Positions 35,229-45,747 of a DNA stretch of 64,000 nucleotides are shown in pieces (positions within the stretch are counted from its first letter, which is position 1; the number at the start of each line of letters is the position of its first letter). The notes beneath the pieces were generated by a model. That model worked only from the letters and a program-made list of their open reading frames with translations, was not told the DNA's origin and ran no database searches. Source of the DNA: Methanobrevibacter sp. (GTDB taxonomy: Archaea > Methanobacteriota > Methanobacteria > Methanobacteriales > Methanobacteriaceae); contig NZ_SUTI01000010.1 of the NCBI RefSeq assembly GCF_015062985.1, positions 9,409-73,408 of the forward strand, read 5' to 3'. The translations under genes and the position numbers were made by a program.

Positions 35229-38084
35229 GTGAGCGAAAATATTGAGAAGAAATGGCAGAAAAAATGGGCTGATGCAAAATTATTTGAATCTAACCCTGAT
35301 GAAAGAGAAAAATTATACATTACTGTTGCTTTTCCATACCCTAGTGGAGCAATGCACATAGGTCATGGACGTACTTATACAGTACCTGATGTATATGCAA
35401 GATTTAAAAGAATGGAAGGATATAATGTATTATTCCCAATGGCATGGCACGTAACCGGTGCCCCAGTTATTGGAATTGCAGATAGGATTAAAAGGAAAGA
35501 CCCATGGACACTTGACTTATACCACAGAGTGCATGGAGTCCCAAAAGAAACCTTACCTGAATTGGAAGATCCTGAATTTATTGTGAAATACTTTTCAACA
35601 GAATACCATGAAGTAATGGACGAAATGGGTTATTCTATTGACTGGAGAAGGGAATTTAGGACAATCGATCCAACTTATAAGAAATTCATAGAATGGCAAA
35701 TTACAACATTGCATGAAAAAGGATTAGTTCAAAAAGGGGAACACCCTGTAAAATACTGTCCAAACTGTGACAATCCTGTTGGAGACCATGATTTACTCGA
35801 AGGTGAAGGAGTAGGCGTCAATGAACTTACCCTTTTAAAATTCCCAATTGAAGATAAAATCCTTGTTACTGCAACACTTAGACCTGAAACTATCGTTGGA
35901 GCAACCAATATCTGGTTAAATCCTGATGTGGAATATGTTTTAGTTAATGCCAATGGCGAAAAATGGGTTATTACAAAAGAAGCTCACTATAATTTAAAAA
36001 ATCAAATTAAAGATTTGGATATCATATCTGAAATTGACCCTAATGATTTAATTGGTAAAATGGCTACAAATCCATTTTTAGGAAATGAAATCCCAGTTTT
36101 CCCTGCAAGCTTTGTAAGTGCATCATACGGAAGCGGTGTTGTATTTTCCGAACCTGCTGACGCACCTGCCGACTACATTGCTCTTCAAGATTTAAAAAAT
36201 AATGATGAATTGATAGCCAAGTACAACTTGGAAGGAATTGTTGAAAATGTGGTACCTATTCCAGTCTGTACCCTTAAAGGCTACGGAGAAATCCCGGCAG
36301 CAGACATTATCGAAAGGCTTGGAATTACAGACCAGAATGATGAAAAATTACATGAAGCTACAAATGAGCTATACAAACAACAGCACAGTAAAGGTACCAT
36401 TATCGAATCCATCCCAGGATTTGGTGGAATGAAAGTTCGTTTTGCTCGTGAAGAGTTAAAAGAAGAACTAATTTCCAAAAATATGGCTACAATCATGTAC
36501 GACTTTGCTGAAAGGCCAGTCATCTGCAGATGCGGAAACAACTGTGTCGTGAAAATTATGGACGACCAATGGTTCATGAAATATGGTAATGAGGAATGGA
36601 CCGAGAAAACTTTAAAAGTCCTTGAAGGTGAAACCATAATTCCTCATGAACTTAAAAATAACTTTGACTATTACATTAACTGGTTAGATGATTGGGCATG
36701 TTCCAGAAAAGTAGGGCTTGGAACAAAACTCCCTTGGGACAATCAATGGTTAATCGAGCCTTTAACTGATTCAACAATCTACATGTCCTATTATGCAATT
36801 GCCAAATACTTAAGAGACATGGATCCTGATGATTTAAACCTTGCATTCTTTGATAAGGTATTGCTAAACAAGGATTCAGGTGAAATTACAGTACCTGAAG
36901 AAAAAGTTAAAGAGATTCAGGACGAATTCAACTACTGGTATCCTCTTGACTGGAGACTGTCCGCAAAAGACCTCGTAGGTAACCACTTAAGCTTTTTGAT
37001 GTTTGCTCACAGTGCAATCTATCCTGAAGAAAAATGGCCTAAAGGAACCGTAGTATTTGGAATGGGTCTTTTGGAAGGAAATAAAATGTCCTCATCAAAA
37101 GGGAATGTGATTCTCCTAAAAGATGCAATTAAAGATTATACTGCTGACGTTGTAAGGTTATTCCTAATGGCATCAGCCGAACCATGGCAAGACTTCGACT
37201 GGAGAGAGAAAGAAGTTCTTGGAACAAAAAGAAGACTTGAATGGTTTAGGGAATTTGCAGCCAGAATAGAAGAAATCAAAGGTTCACCTTTAGACTTGAG
37301 CAACATCGAGGAAGTTGAACTGACCCGTACCATCGACTTATGGATGATCAGTCAACTAAATCAGCACATCAAAAAATCAACAGAAGCTTTGGAAGTATTC
37401 CAAACCAGGCAAGCATTGCAAAATTCCTTATTCCTACTTAAAAAAGATGTTGACCACTACTTATATCGTGTGAAACACATAATTGATGATAAGGACCCTG
37501 CAGTCATCTATGTCCTTTCAACTGTCCTTGAAGCATGGATTAGGCTTTTAGCACCATTTACACCACATACCTCTGAAGAGTTATGGTCCACTTATGGTGG
37601 AGAAGGCTTTGTAAGTGAAGCCGCATGGCCTGAATATGATGAAGATCACGTAAGTCTCGAAATTGAAAAATCAGAAGAATTAGTGGAAAATATCATCAAG
37701 GACATTGCACACATCAAACAGATGGTTGGAGACGATGTTGAAAAAGTCCACATATACCTTGCTCCTGATTGGAAATGGGAATTATACAAAATAGCTGATG
37801 AAGTTGGAAAACCTGATATCGGCCAAATTATGGGCAGAGCTATCGGAGCTAACATCTACGATGACAAAAAGGAAATAGCTATGGTAGCTAAAAAAATCGG
37901 TAAGGAAATAACCAAAACAAGATACATCGGAAAAATCAACGAAGAGGAAATCTTAACCGATGCTCTTGACTACATAAAAGAAGAATGTGGAAACGAAGTT
38001 ATCATTCATACCGATGACTCATACGACCCACAAAATAAGGCTAAAAACGCAATGCCTTACAAACCAGCGTTATTTATGGAATAA
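35229..38084 (+). CDS. leuS: Leucyl-tRNA synthetase
   Basis: The 951-residue archaeal-type class I enzyme has the HIGH motif in AMHIGHGRTYT near residue 40 and the KMSKS-type loop as KMSSSKGN near residue 620. A connective editing domain in between includes TLRPETIVGATN. The start is GTG at 35229 with GGTGA 4 nt upstream. It is the second gene of the nadE-leuS unit. Confidence 0.97.
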   Translation: MSENIEKKWQKKWADAKLFESNPDEREKLYITVAFPYPSGAMHIGHGRTYTVPDVYARFKRMEGYNVLFPMAWHVTGAPVIGIADRIKRKDPWTLDLYHRVHGVPKETLPELEDPEFIVKYFSTEYHEVMDEMGYSIDWRREFRTIDPTYKKFIEWQITTLHEKGLVQKGEHPVKYCPNCDNPVGDHDLLEGEGVGVNELTLLKFPIEDKILVTATLRPETIVGATNIWLNPDVEYVLVNANGEKWVITKEAHYNLKNQIKDLDIISEIDPNDLIGKMATNPFLGNEIPVFPASFVSASYGSGVVFSEPADAPADYIALQDLKNNDELIAKYNLEGIVENVVPIPVCTLKGYGEIPAADIIERLGITDQNDEKLHEATNELYKQQHSKGTIIESIPGFGGMKVRFAREELKEELISKNMATIMYDFAERPVICRCGNNCVVKIMDDQWFMKYGNEEWTEKTLKVLEGETIIPHELKNNFDYYINWLDDWACSRKVGLGTKLPWDNQWLIEPLTDSTIYMSYYAIAKYLRDMDPDDLNLAFFDKVLLNKDSGEITVPEEKVKEIQDEFNYWYPLDWRLSAKDLVGNHLSFLMFAHSAIYPEEKWPKGTVVFGMGLLEGNKMSSSKGNVILLKDAIKDYTADVVRLFLMASAEPWQDFDWREKEVLGTKRRLEWFREFAARIEEIKGSPLDLSNIEEVELTRTIDLWMISQLNQHIKKSTEALEVFQTRQALQNSLFLLKKDVDHYLYRVKHIIDDKDPAVIYVLSTVLEAWIRLLAPFTPHTSEELWSTYGGEGFVSEAAWPEYDEDHVSLEIEKSEELVENIIKDIAHIKQMVGDDVEKVHIYLAPDWKWELYKIADEVGKPDIGQIMGRAIGANIYDDKKEIAMVAKKIGKEITKTRYIGKINEEEILTDALDYIKEECGNEVIIHTDDSYDPQNKAKNAMPYKPALFME

Positions 38085-38129
38085 TTTAATTATTCCAACT
38101 ATTTTTCTTTTTTTACTATTAAAATATTA

Positions 38130-38861
38130 CTATAATTTTCTTGCAAACATCAGATATCCGCTATGGCCAACCATACGTGTTTTAGGCCTTACACCTTGAG
38201 TTCTAACCTCCAGGCCCCTTTCCAATGTTTCAAATATTTCAATGTCATAGAAACCTAACTTTTTGGCAACCCTATAGGATATTTCCGCCTGGTCAATATA
38301 TGGTGCATAGACACATAGCCATCCTCCAACGTTCAAGGAATCCCATACCTCTTCAAAAATCTCATAAGGCTTCGGCAAATCCAAAAAGATCAAATCAATG
38401 TTGTCTTCATCGATTCCATCCTTAATATTCTGGTTTTTAACGTGAACGTTGCTTATTCCAAATCTGTCAATGTTCTTTTGGGCGACTTCGGCAAAGTCTT
38501 CACGAATCTCGTAGGTAAATACATCCCCTTCAGGGCCTACGACATTTCCAAAATTAAGTGCAATGGCTCCGGCACCAGTTCCTGCATCAACAACGCGGCA
38601 ACCGGCACCTAAACCTGAATGGGCTAAAACCTGCCCAATATCCTTTTGAATTAATATTGAACATCTCCTGTCCATTATGTCAATGAAATCATTGATGTTA
38701 GGTTTCATGATTTTAAATGTGTGGTCAAGGTGGCTTTTAACTTCATCGCCGATTTCAGCATCATCCAAAACCTCTGCCTTGACGATTCCCAAATCGCTTT
38801 GAAAGTCCTCACCAGGTTTTAAAACATATTTCTTTCCACGTTCATCTAAAATCATCTTCAT
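38130..38861 (-). CDS. trmI: tRNA (adenine-N1)-methyltransferase, TrmI-like
   Basis: The Rossmann methyltransferase has the SAM loop VVDAGTGAGAIALNFG and FTYEIREDFAEVAQKN, the catalytic-region LIFLDLPKPYEIFEEVW, and an N-terminal beta domain ending KPGEDF. Archaeal members methylate A57/A58 in tRNA. I place the start at ATG 38861, behind GGTGA inside the end of htpX; the genes are 1 nt apart. Confidence 0.9.
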   Translation of the reverse strand: MKMILDERGKKYVLKPGEDFQSDLGIVKAEVLDDAEIGDEVKSHLDHTFKIMKPNINDFIDIMDRRCSILIQKDIGQVLAHSGLGAGCRVVDAGTGAGAIALNFGNVVGPEGDVFTYEIREDFAEVAQKNIDRFGISNVHVKNQNIKDGIDEDNIDLIFLDLPKPYEIFEEVWDSLNVGGWLCVYAPYIDQAEISYRVAKKLGFYDIEIFETLERGLEVRTQGVRPKTRMVGHSGYLMFARKL

Positions 38862-38862
38862 G

Positions 38863-39828
38863 CTATTCACCTAATTCAAGCTCAGCTAATCTTTTAACTC
38901 TTTTTAAGGAATCCGGGTGAGTGGACAACAGTTCCATGATTCCATTTTTCTTGGATATAGTAACCTCAGAATTTGCAAGTCTTCTTAACTCTTCATCTGA
39001 TATTCTTCCATCACCGTCAAAGTCAATTTGACTGAAGTCATTAACGTCATGTTTTGCGTTATTAATATCATTGACAAAAAATGCCCTGTTTGTATTTAAA
39101 TCCGCAATTGTTTCATTGCTGCATTTTGCGGCACCATAGGACAATTTATAAAGTGCTGACACTAATGCCGCAGGCCTGTTTCCGAACTCCACACTTGCCT
39201 CATCAGCATAGTATTCCCTTATTCTTGAAATGAACAATACCAAGAATTGACCTATAATGTAAAATACGTAACCTAAAATTCCAATGATTATTGTTCCGCC
39301 GTTATCCCTGTCCCCTGAAAACATGAAGGACAAAGCAACATAATAGCAAATCATCGGGACAACACTGACAATTGTAGTTACAATCATGTCATTATGTTTA
39401 ATGTGGCCCATCTCATGACCAAGTACGGCTCTTAGCTCGTCACGGTCCAGCAATCCTAAAATCGGACGGGTAATTGCAATATGTCCGTTCCTTTTTGATC
39501 TTCCATAAGCAAATGCATTTGGGATATTCACTTCAGACAAGCCCACTTCAGGTTTTGGAATTCCTGCAGCATCTGCCAATTCCTGAACCATCTGATGAAT
39601 ATGAGGTGCTTCAGCTTCAGACAACGGCCTTACATTCATAGAGCGTTTAACCAATGATGGTCCAAACCAATATTGTAAAAATACAATTACTAAGCTTGCA
39701 ACAAACCATACCATGTAACTGCGGACGCCCAGATATATTCCGGCAGCCATGATGAGAATATAAACTGTTGTAAACATCAAAATGGATATAATCCACATTC
39801 TTAATCTAAGTTTCCATGTGCCTTTCAT
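38863..39828 (-). CDS. htpX: HtpX-like M48 membrane zinc metalloprotease with EF-hand loop
   Basis: This membrane protease has two N-terminal TM segments, the zinc site HEMGHIKHND and later YYADEASVEFG. The 321-residue protein also carries a canonical 12-residue calcium-binding EF-hand loop, DFDGDGRISDEE, at residues 269-280 near the C-terminus, not a usual part of HtpX. The start is ATG 39828 with GGGTG upstream. It is followed directly by trmI. Confidence 0.92.
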   Translation of the reverse strand: MKGTWKLRLRMWIISILMFTTVYILIMAAGIYLGVRSYMVWFVASLVIVFLQYWFGPSLVKRSMNVRPLSEAEAPHIHQMVQELADAAGIPKPEVGLSEVNIPNAFAYGRSKRNGHIAITRPILGLLDRDELRAVLGHEMGHIKHNDMIVTTIVSVVPMICYYVALSFMFSGDRDNGGTIIIGILGYVFYIIGQFLVLFISRIREYYADEASVEFGNRPAALVSALYKLSYGAAKCSNETIADLNTNRAFFVNDINNAKHDVNDFSQIDFDGDGRISDEELRRLANSEVTISKKNGIMELLSTHPDSLKRVKRLAELELGE

Positions 39829-39976
39829 TATTAACACCCTAATTTTTTGTAAACATTACTTATCAAATGCTCACTTTAATTATATATTTATTAGATTTCA
39901 TACATTAATAAAAGTTAAGCAAAAAATAATTTAACCACATCATACATAAATCTTACTATAAAAAAATGGTGATTAA

Positions 39977-40924
39977 ATGAGCGGACCATGGGTAGAAAAA
40001 TATAGACCACAAAAATTAGAAGACATCGTAGGGCAAAAGCAAATAGTAGCAAGATTGGAAAAATATGTAGGCGAAGAAAGCATGCCTAACCTAATGTTTA
40101 CCGGCCCTGCAGGTGTTGGTAAAACAACCACTGCCTTAGCACTAGTGAAATCTATTCTAGGGGAATATTGGAGAAACAATTTTTTAGAATTGAATGCATC
40201 CGATGCAAGAGGAATCGATACCGTAAGAGAGCGCATTAAAAGCTTCTGCAGATTGAAACCTGTCGGCGCCCCATTCAGAATAATATTTTTAGACGAAGTA
40301 GACAACATGACAAAAGATGCTCAGCATGCACTTCGTCGTGAAATGGAAATGTATACTAAAACCGCTTCATTTATACTCTCATGTAACTACTCATCAAAAA
40401 TTATAGATCCTATTCAATCAAGATGTGCAATATTCAGGTTTGCTCCACTCAAAGGAGAAGAGATAAAGGAACGTCTGCAATTCATCTGTGACAATGAAGG
40501 TTTCGAAGCAGAGGAAAAGGGTCTTGAAACAATCGTGTATTTCGCTGAAGGGGATATGAGGAAAGCCGTCAATATCCTTCAGGCAGCAGCTTCAGAAGGC
40601 GAAGCGATTACCGAAAATTCAGTTTATGAAGTTGTTTCAAAGGCCAAACCGCAAGATATCGGAAACATGATTAACAAAGCGCTTATGGGCGACTTTATGG
40701 GTGCCCGAAATATCCTAAGAGAAACCATGGTTTTACAGGGAACCAGTGGAGAGGATATGGTGACCCAAATTTATCAGGACGTTTCCAAAAGAGTAATTGA
40801 AGGCAAAATGGATGCAAACATTTACATGGATTTAATTGAATCAATTGCCGAATGTGATTTCAGAATTAGAGAAGGCGCCAATCCGAGAATACAACTTGAA
40901 GCTTTATTAACCCAATTCTTATAA
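39977..40924 (+). CDS. rfcS: Replication factor C small subunit
   Basis: The clamp-loader AAA+ subunit has Walker A GPAGVGKTTTA, Walker B LDEVDNM, and the SRC arginine finger in IQSRCAIFRF. GGTGA precedes the ATG by 4 nt. The 315-residue size is normal and no intein is present. rfcL follows after 9 nt, as is usual in methanogens. Confidence 0.97.
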   Translation: MSGPWVEKYRPQKLEDIVGQKQIVARLEKYVGEESMPNLMFTGPAGVGKTTTALALVKSILGEYWRNNFLELNASDARGIDTVRERIKSFCRLKPVGAPFRIIFLDEVDNMTKDAQHALRREMEMYTKTASFILSCNYSSKIIDPIQSRCAIFRFAPLKGEEIKERLQFICDNEGFEAEEKGLETIVYFAEGDMRKAVNILQAAASEGEAITENSVYEVVSKAKPQDIGNMINKALMGDFMGARNILRETMVLQGTSGEDMVTQIYQDVSKRVIEGKMDANIYMDLIESIAECDFRIREGANPRIQLEALLTQFL

Positions 40925-40933
40925 GGTATTGAA

Positions 40934-42427
40934 ATGTTATGGACTGATAAATACCGACCTCAAAGTCTTAATGAAGTGGTCGGTAACAAAAAAGAGATTA
41001 AGATAATCACAGATTGGGTTAACGCATGGAAATCAAATGACCCTCAAATACCACTACTCCTAGTTGGACCGCCAGGCATTGGAAAAACTACGCTGGCACA
41101 GATTATTGCAAAAGACTTTTCAGAATATATTGAGCTTAATGCCAGTGACAAGCGTTCCCAAGACGTGATTAAACGCACAATAGGAGAATCATCATCCTCC
41201 AGATCTCTTTTTGGAGACGAATACAAACTAATTATTCTGGACGAGGTAGACGGAATACACGGAACCAATGACCGTGGGGGAGTTAAGGCCATCGGCGAAA
41301 TAATAAAAAACTCAAAGCACCCAATGATTTTAATAGCCAATGATTTTTATTCAAAAAGACTGCAATCCATCAAACCGAAATGTCAAGTAATAAAAATGAA
41401 AAAATCAAGATGGAATTCCATTTCTGCACTTTTAAGAAAAATAGCCGTTGCAGAAGGAGTGGAAGTGGAACCTGCTGCTTTAAAGGAAATTGCAGTAAAA
41501 TCCCAAGGGGACGTAAGGTCTGCGATTAACACACTGCAGGCACTATCTGACAAAGACCATAAATTAGGCGTTAGCGACGTTGAAAATATGGTCACCAAGG
41601 ACACACGTTCCGACATATTCAATGCCATCACAGGTGTTTTAAAAAGTAAAACTCCCGCTCATGTTAAAGAAGCCCTATGGATTGAAGAAGACCCTACACT
41701 CGTTATGGAATACATTGCAGAAAACATTCCAAGGGAATACAAGAAAAAAGAAGAGATTAAAAAGGCTTATGACTACATTTCAAAAGCCGACATATTCTTT
41801 GGAAGAACCAATGCAAGCAGAAATTATGGTTATTGGAAATATGCAAGCGACTTTATGGGGATTGGAGTGAGCAACTCCAAGGATGAAACCTATAAAAAAT
41901 TCACAAAAATTCAGACCCCAACAATCTTCACTTTAATGAGCCGAAACAGAGGCAAGAGAAACTTGAGAGATGGAATTGCCGATAAAATGACCGAGAAATT
42001 ACACATCTCAAGATATGAGGCAATTTCAATGTTCCCTTATCTTGAAATAATGTTTCAAAATGATGAGCTCGCTTGGGAAATCTCTGACTTTTTAGAACTT
42101 GAAGATACTGAAATCAAGCGATTCAGATCTAAAAAGATTCCTAAAAAAGTAATCAATAAAATGGAAAAACAAAAAGCTCAAATGAGAGTTGAGGAACGTG
42201 ACCAACGTGCAGAAGAGCTTAAAGCCCAAATGACTAACTTCATTCCTGAAGCTGAAGAGCCTCATGAAGATGAACTGCCATTTGAAATTCCTGGAATCGA
42301 CTCAAATGAAACTGAAGAGGAAACCCCTGAAGAACCTGTTGAGGAGTTAGAAGAAGTAGAAGAAAAAGCTGAAGAGAAAAAAGAGAAAAAGAAAACTGAT
42401 AAGCAAGTTTCATTGTTCAGCTTCTAA
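40934..42427 (+). CDS. rfcL: Replication factor C large subunit
   Basis: The AAA+ large subunit has Walker A GPPGIGKTTLA, Walker B LDEVDGI, and a long C-terminal region with a charged Glu/Lys tail. It ends in QVSLFSF, a PCNA-interacting PIP box (QxxLFxF). The 497 residues contain no intein. Its 3' end overlaps the convergent hypothetical gene by 18 nt. Confidence 0.96.
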   Translation: MLWTDKYRPQSLNEVVGNKKEIKIITDWVNAWKSNDPQIPLLLVGPPGIGKTTLAQIIAKDFSEYIELNASDKRSQDVIKRTIGESSSSRSLFGDEYKLIILDEVDGIHGTNDRGGVKAIGEIIKNSKHPMILIANDFYSKRLQSIKPKCQVIKMKKSRWNSISALLRKIAVAEGVEVEPAALKEIAVKSQGDVRSAINTLQALSDKDHKLGVSDVENMVTKDTRSDIFNAITGVLKSKTPAHVKEALWIEEDPTLVMEYIAENIPREYKKKEEIKKAYDYISKADIFFGRTNASRNYGYWKYASDFMGIGVSNSKDETYKKFTKIQTPTIFTLMSRNRGKRNLRDGIADKMTEKLHISRYEAISMFPYLEIMFQNDELAWEISDFLELEDTEIKRFRSKKIPKKVINKMEKQKAQMRVEERDQRAEELKAQMTNFIPEAEEPHEDELPFEIPGIDSNETEEETPEEPVEELEEVEEKAEEKKEKKKTDKQVSLFSF

Positions 42428-43099
42428 TTTATTTTCAATGTATTCGGCCGCCTTTACAACATTTTCCCTATATTGCGGGGCAACATCTTCCAAAAATTCG
42501 GAAAATGAATTGGCCAAATCATTTTTATTCTCATTTTCTAGAATATCCTGACCATCCATTTCTAAAAAGGAGTTAATCCAATCCAAAGGAACATTGATTA
42601 ATGGATAAACCTCATCTGACTTTTTAGAATAGTTTAAACCCTCGCCTGAAAAAATGCCTTCAAAGATATCGTTGACCTGATCATCCAAAATCAGAGGATT
42701 GACCTTTAAATCATATTCCCCTTCATAAACTAACTTAACGCCATACTTACGGGTATAAGGTTCCATAAGCAGTTCAATGATGAAATTATCATCTGTCATT
42801 AATATGCGGGAATTCGGCTCGATTTCAAGAGCAAGATGTTTGGATGACTTTGAACATATCTTTTGGAAAAGCTTGTTTCTGACAACTTCAATTTCAGGAT
42901 ATTGCTTCATAAAGGTAGCTTCACGTTTCCTAGAAAACTTTGAAAATCTCAAATTGTTGATGTAAATCTTCTGCGGAGTGTATGAAACGAAACGGGTGTC
43001 AACTCCAATTATCTTCAGAAATTTCAATACATCTTTTTTAGAGTTTGAGAATTCCTCTTTTTCATTATTAAATCCTGAAATATCAAACATTAAATCCAT
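42410..43099 (-). CDS. Conserved hypothetical protein downstream of aroE
   Basis: The 229-residue soluble protein is rich in charged residues, with no membrane segment and no family motif I can name. It has a Lys/Arg-rich N-terminal third (KFSKFSRKREATFMK) and an acidic C-terminal half ending in a helix (VVKAAEYIENKLEAEQ). It lies 4 nt after aroE and is likely cotranscribed, and its 3' end overlaps rfcL by 18 nt. Confidence 0.75.
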   Translation of the reverse strand: MDLMFDISGFNNEKEEFSNSKKDVLKFLKIIGVDTRFVSYTPQKIYINNLRFSKFSRKREATFMKQYPEIEVVRNKLFQKICSKSSKHLALEIEPNSRILMTDDNFIIELLMEPYTRKYGVKLVYEGEYDLKVNPLILDDQVNDIFEGIFSGEGLNYSKKSDEVYPLINVPLDWINSFLEMDGQDILENENKNDLANSFSEFLEDVAPQYRENVVKAAEYIENKLEAEQ

Positions 43100-43103
43100 A
43101 TTA

Positions 43104-43955
43104 TCATTCTAAATTAAGTGTATCCTTTAGGGCAGTTTCCATCTCGTCAACAGGCGCATCCCTTCCAGTCCAAATTTTAAAGCTTTCAGCACCCTGATAA
43201 AGCAGCATCTTAATTCCATAAACAGGCTTTGAACCTGCCTTAATAGCTTCTTTTATCAATACTGTTTCATTAGGATTGTAAACCGCATCAAATACAACTA
43301 AATCCTCATGCATGTCCTCAGCCTTGGCAATCGGTTCATCATCGATGTTAGGATGCATTCCGATTGGTGTTGTATCCACCAAAATATCTGAATTGCCCAG
43401 ATAGGAGGAAATTTCAGAAATTGAATCCGCCTTAACATCATCTATCAAAGCTGAAGCTGAAATGTCATTGGCAAGACTTTGCGCCTTTTCCACATTTCTG
43501 TTCAATAATGTTATGGACTCAGCACCATATTTTGCAAGGTAAAATGAAATGGCTCTTGATGCCCCACCGGCACCTGCAACAACCACATTCTTATTTTTAA
43601 TGGAGGTTACCTCTTCAATTGCCTTTACAGCACCAATTCCATCAGTGTTGTATCCTTTCAAATCCCCAAAATCGATTGTATTGACAGCACCGATTAAACC
43701 GGCAATTTCATCAATTTCATCCAAATACTGCATCACTTCGATTTTATGAGGAATTGTGACATTGAATCCCTTAATGTTAAGGGATTTTGCACCTTCAATC
43801 GCTGATTTCAAATCCTGAGGATCGACATCGAATGCAACATAGGCATAATCCATTCCAAGCTTGTCAAATGCAGCATTGTGCATTGGCGGTGAAAAACTGT
43901 GTTCAACAGGATGGCCTATCAGCCCTACAATATTTGTACTACCTTTAATTTTCAT
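43104..43955 (-). CDS. aroE: Shikimate dehydrogenase
   Basis: AroE reduces 3-dehydroshikimate with NADPH. The N-terminal IGHPVEHSFSPPMHNAAF contains the shikimate site; GFNVTIPHK contains the catalytic Lys region; GAGGASRAISFYLA is the nucleotide loop. DTTPIGMHPN and a C-terminal PVDEM are also typical. The 283-residue length is normal. hisS is divergent from it. Confidence 0.96.
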   Translation of the reverse strand: MKIKGSTNIVGLIGHPVEHSFSPPMHNAAFDKLGMDYAYVAFDVDPQDLKSAIEGAKSLNIKGFNVTIPHKIEVMQYLDEIDEIAGLIGAVNTIDFGDLKGYNTDGIGAVKAIEEVTSIKNKNVVVAGAGGASRAISFYLAKYGAESITLLNRNVEKAQSLANDISASALIDDVKADSISEISSYLGNSDILVDTTPIGMHPNIDDEPIAKAEDMHEDLVVFDAVYNPNETVLIKEAIKAGSKPVYGIKMLLYQGAESFKIWTGRDAPVDEMETALKDTLNLE

Positions 43956-44040
43956 ATAATATTTAATTGATTAACAAAGATTATATAACTTTGCAGATAC
44001 AAATTTTAATTATAATATATCTTATCAAAGGAGTGTAAAA

Positions 44041-45336
44041 ATGGAATTTACAAGACCAAGAGGTACAAGAGATTTCTTATTTGAAGAAATGAGAGAAAGA
44101 AAAAAAGCGGAAAGTACCTTAAGAAAAGTATTCGAAAGTTACGGTTATCAAGAAATCAAAACCCCTTTATTTGAAGAATTAAAATTATTTACAACAAAAT
44201 CTGGAGACGAAATTGTAAATCAATTATACAATTTCAAGGATAAATCAGACAGAGAATTAACATTAAGACCTGAAATAACAGCTCCAGTGGCAAGATTATA
44301 CTTAAACGAACTTGAAAAGACAGCTACCAAACCAATTAAGCTTTATTACTATGGGAGCTGTTTTAGATATGAAAGGCCTCAAAAAGGCAGATTCAGACAA
44401 TTTTGGCAATTCGGCTGTGAATTAATAGGTGCGAAAACACCTCAGGGAGAGGCTGAAGTCATCGCATTATGTACCGATGCAATAAACTCCTTAGGAATTA
44501 CCACCGCCGACGTCAACATTAACCACCTGGGAATCATCAGGGGGCTCTTTGAACATTTCGGCATTTCAGCTGAAACACAAAGCGAAATAATGATTGTCAT
44601 CGACAAGGGAGATAAGGATTTGCTCATCGAATCCTTAAGCGGAGACGAGCCTATTATTGACAATGATGAGTTAAATCAAATATTGTTAAAATTAATTGAT
44701 TTGGTGGGAGACAAAACCATCATACCTGATGTTGAAGAGTTGATTGCACCATATGAAGAGCCAAAAGAATCATTGGAAGAGCTTAAGGAATTAATAGCAT
44801 TATTGGAAGCATTCCAGGTTGAAAATTATACATTGAACCTTGGGGTTGCAAGAGGGCTTGACTACTATACAGGAATCGTGTTTGAGATTTATGTTCCCGA
44901 ACTTGGCGCACAAAAGCAGATTTGCGGCGGAGGATCATACAGTCTCGTTAAACTATTTGGAGGCCAGGAAGTTGAATCAACCGGATTTGCTCTAGGTTTC
45001 GATAGACTGATGAATGCGATTGAAGAACTGACAGACAAGGAAGAATTGCCTTCACACTTGGATGTGTATGTGGCTCCTATTTCAGCAGATGTCAGGCCTA
45101 AAGCATTTGAAATTACTCAAACTCTAAGAAAAAACGGTTTCAACACCGATGTTGATTTGAATGGTAAAAAATTCAAGAAACTGATGAATTATGCCGACAA
45201 GATAAAGGTTGAAAAAATCCTGATTATCGGTGCCAATGACCTTGCCGAAGGTAAAGTTACCGTGAAAGATATGGTCAGCGGAGAGCAGGAATTAATTGAT
45301 GTTGACGGAATTGTTGAATATTTAAAAGAGGAATGA
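44041..45336 (+). CDS. hisS: Histidyl-tRNA synthetase
   Basis: This class II synthetase shows motif 1 around PEITAPVARLY, motif 2 FRYERPQKGRFRQFWQFG, the histidine signature ARGLDYYTGIVFEIY and motif 3 GFALGFDRL, followed by an anticodon-binding domain. AAAGGAGTG precedes the ATG. It overlaps hisI by 4 nt, forming a small histidine-related operon. Confidence 0.97.
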   Translation: MEFTRPRGTRDFLFEEMRERKKAESTLRKVFESYGYQEIKTPLFEELKLFTTKSGDEIVNQLYNFKDKSDRELTLRPEITAPVARLYLNELEKTATKPIKLYYYGSCFRYERPQKGRFRQFWQFGCELIGAKTPQGEAEVIALCTDAINSLGITTADVNINHLGIIRGLFEHFGISAETQSEIMIVIDKGDKDLLIESLSGDEPIIDNDELNQILLKLIDLVGDKTIIPDVEELIAPYEEPKESLEELKELIALLEAFQVENYTLNLGVARGLDYYTGIVFEIYVPELGAQKQICGGGSYSLVKLFGGQEVESTGFALGFDRLMNAIEELTDKEELPSHLDVYVAPISADVRPKAFEITQTLRKNGFNTDVDLNGKKFKKLMNYADKIKVEKILIIGANDLAEGKVTVKDMVSGEQELIDVDGIVEYLKEE

Positions 45337-45746
45337 ATATGGAAATAAACTTCAGACATGAAATCAACGGCATTAAAGTGATTACGGCAATTGCACAGGA
45401 TGTGAATACAAATCAGATATTAATGCTTGCAAACATGAACAAGGAAGCACTAATCAAAACAATTGAAACAAGCAAGGCACACTACTGGAGCACATCAAGA
45501 AACAAATTATGGCTTAAAGGTGAAAGTTCAGGCCATTTCCAGGAAGTTAAGGAAATCCTTGTAGATTGTGATATGGATGCAATCATTTTAAAAATCGAGC
45601 AGACCGGTGCAGCCTGCCATGAAGGATACCGTTCATGCTTCTTTAGAAAATTAAAAACAGAAAGCGATGTCGATATTGAAGACTTGAAAGATGAAGATTT
45701 GGAAGTCGTTTTAGAAAGGCTTGTAAACCCAGAAGATGTGTATTAA
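45333..45746 (+). CDS. hisI: Phosphoribosyl-AMP cyclohydrolase
   Basis: HisI opens the adenine ring of PR-AMP in histidine synthesis. The 137-residue protein has YWSTSRNKLWLKGESSG and the metal-binding DCDMDAIILKIEQTGAACHEG, RSCFFRK. It is fused to no HisE domain. It overlaps hisS by 4 nt, and the PIN-ATPase gene begins within its end. Confidence 0.95.
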   Translation: MNMEINFRHEINGIKVITAIAQDVNTNQILMLANMNKEALIKTIETSKAHYWSTSRNKLWLKGESSGHFQEVKEILVDCDMDAIILKIEQTGAACHEGYRSCFFRKLKTESDVDIEDLKDEDLEVVLERLVNPEDVY

Positions 45747-45747
45747 G

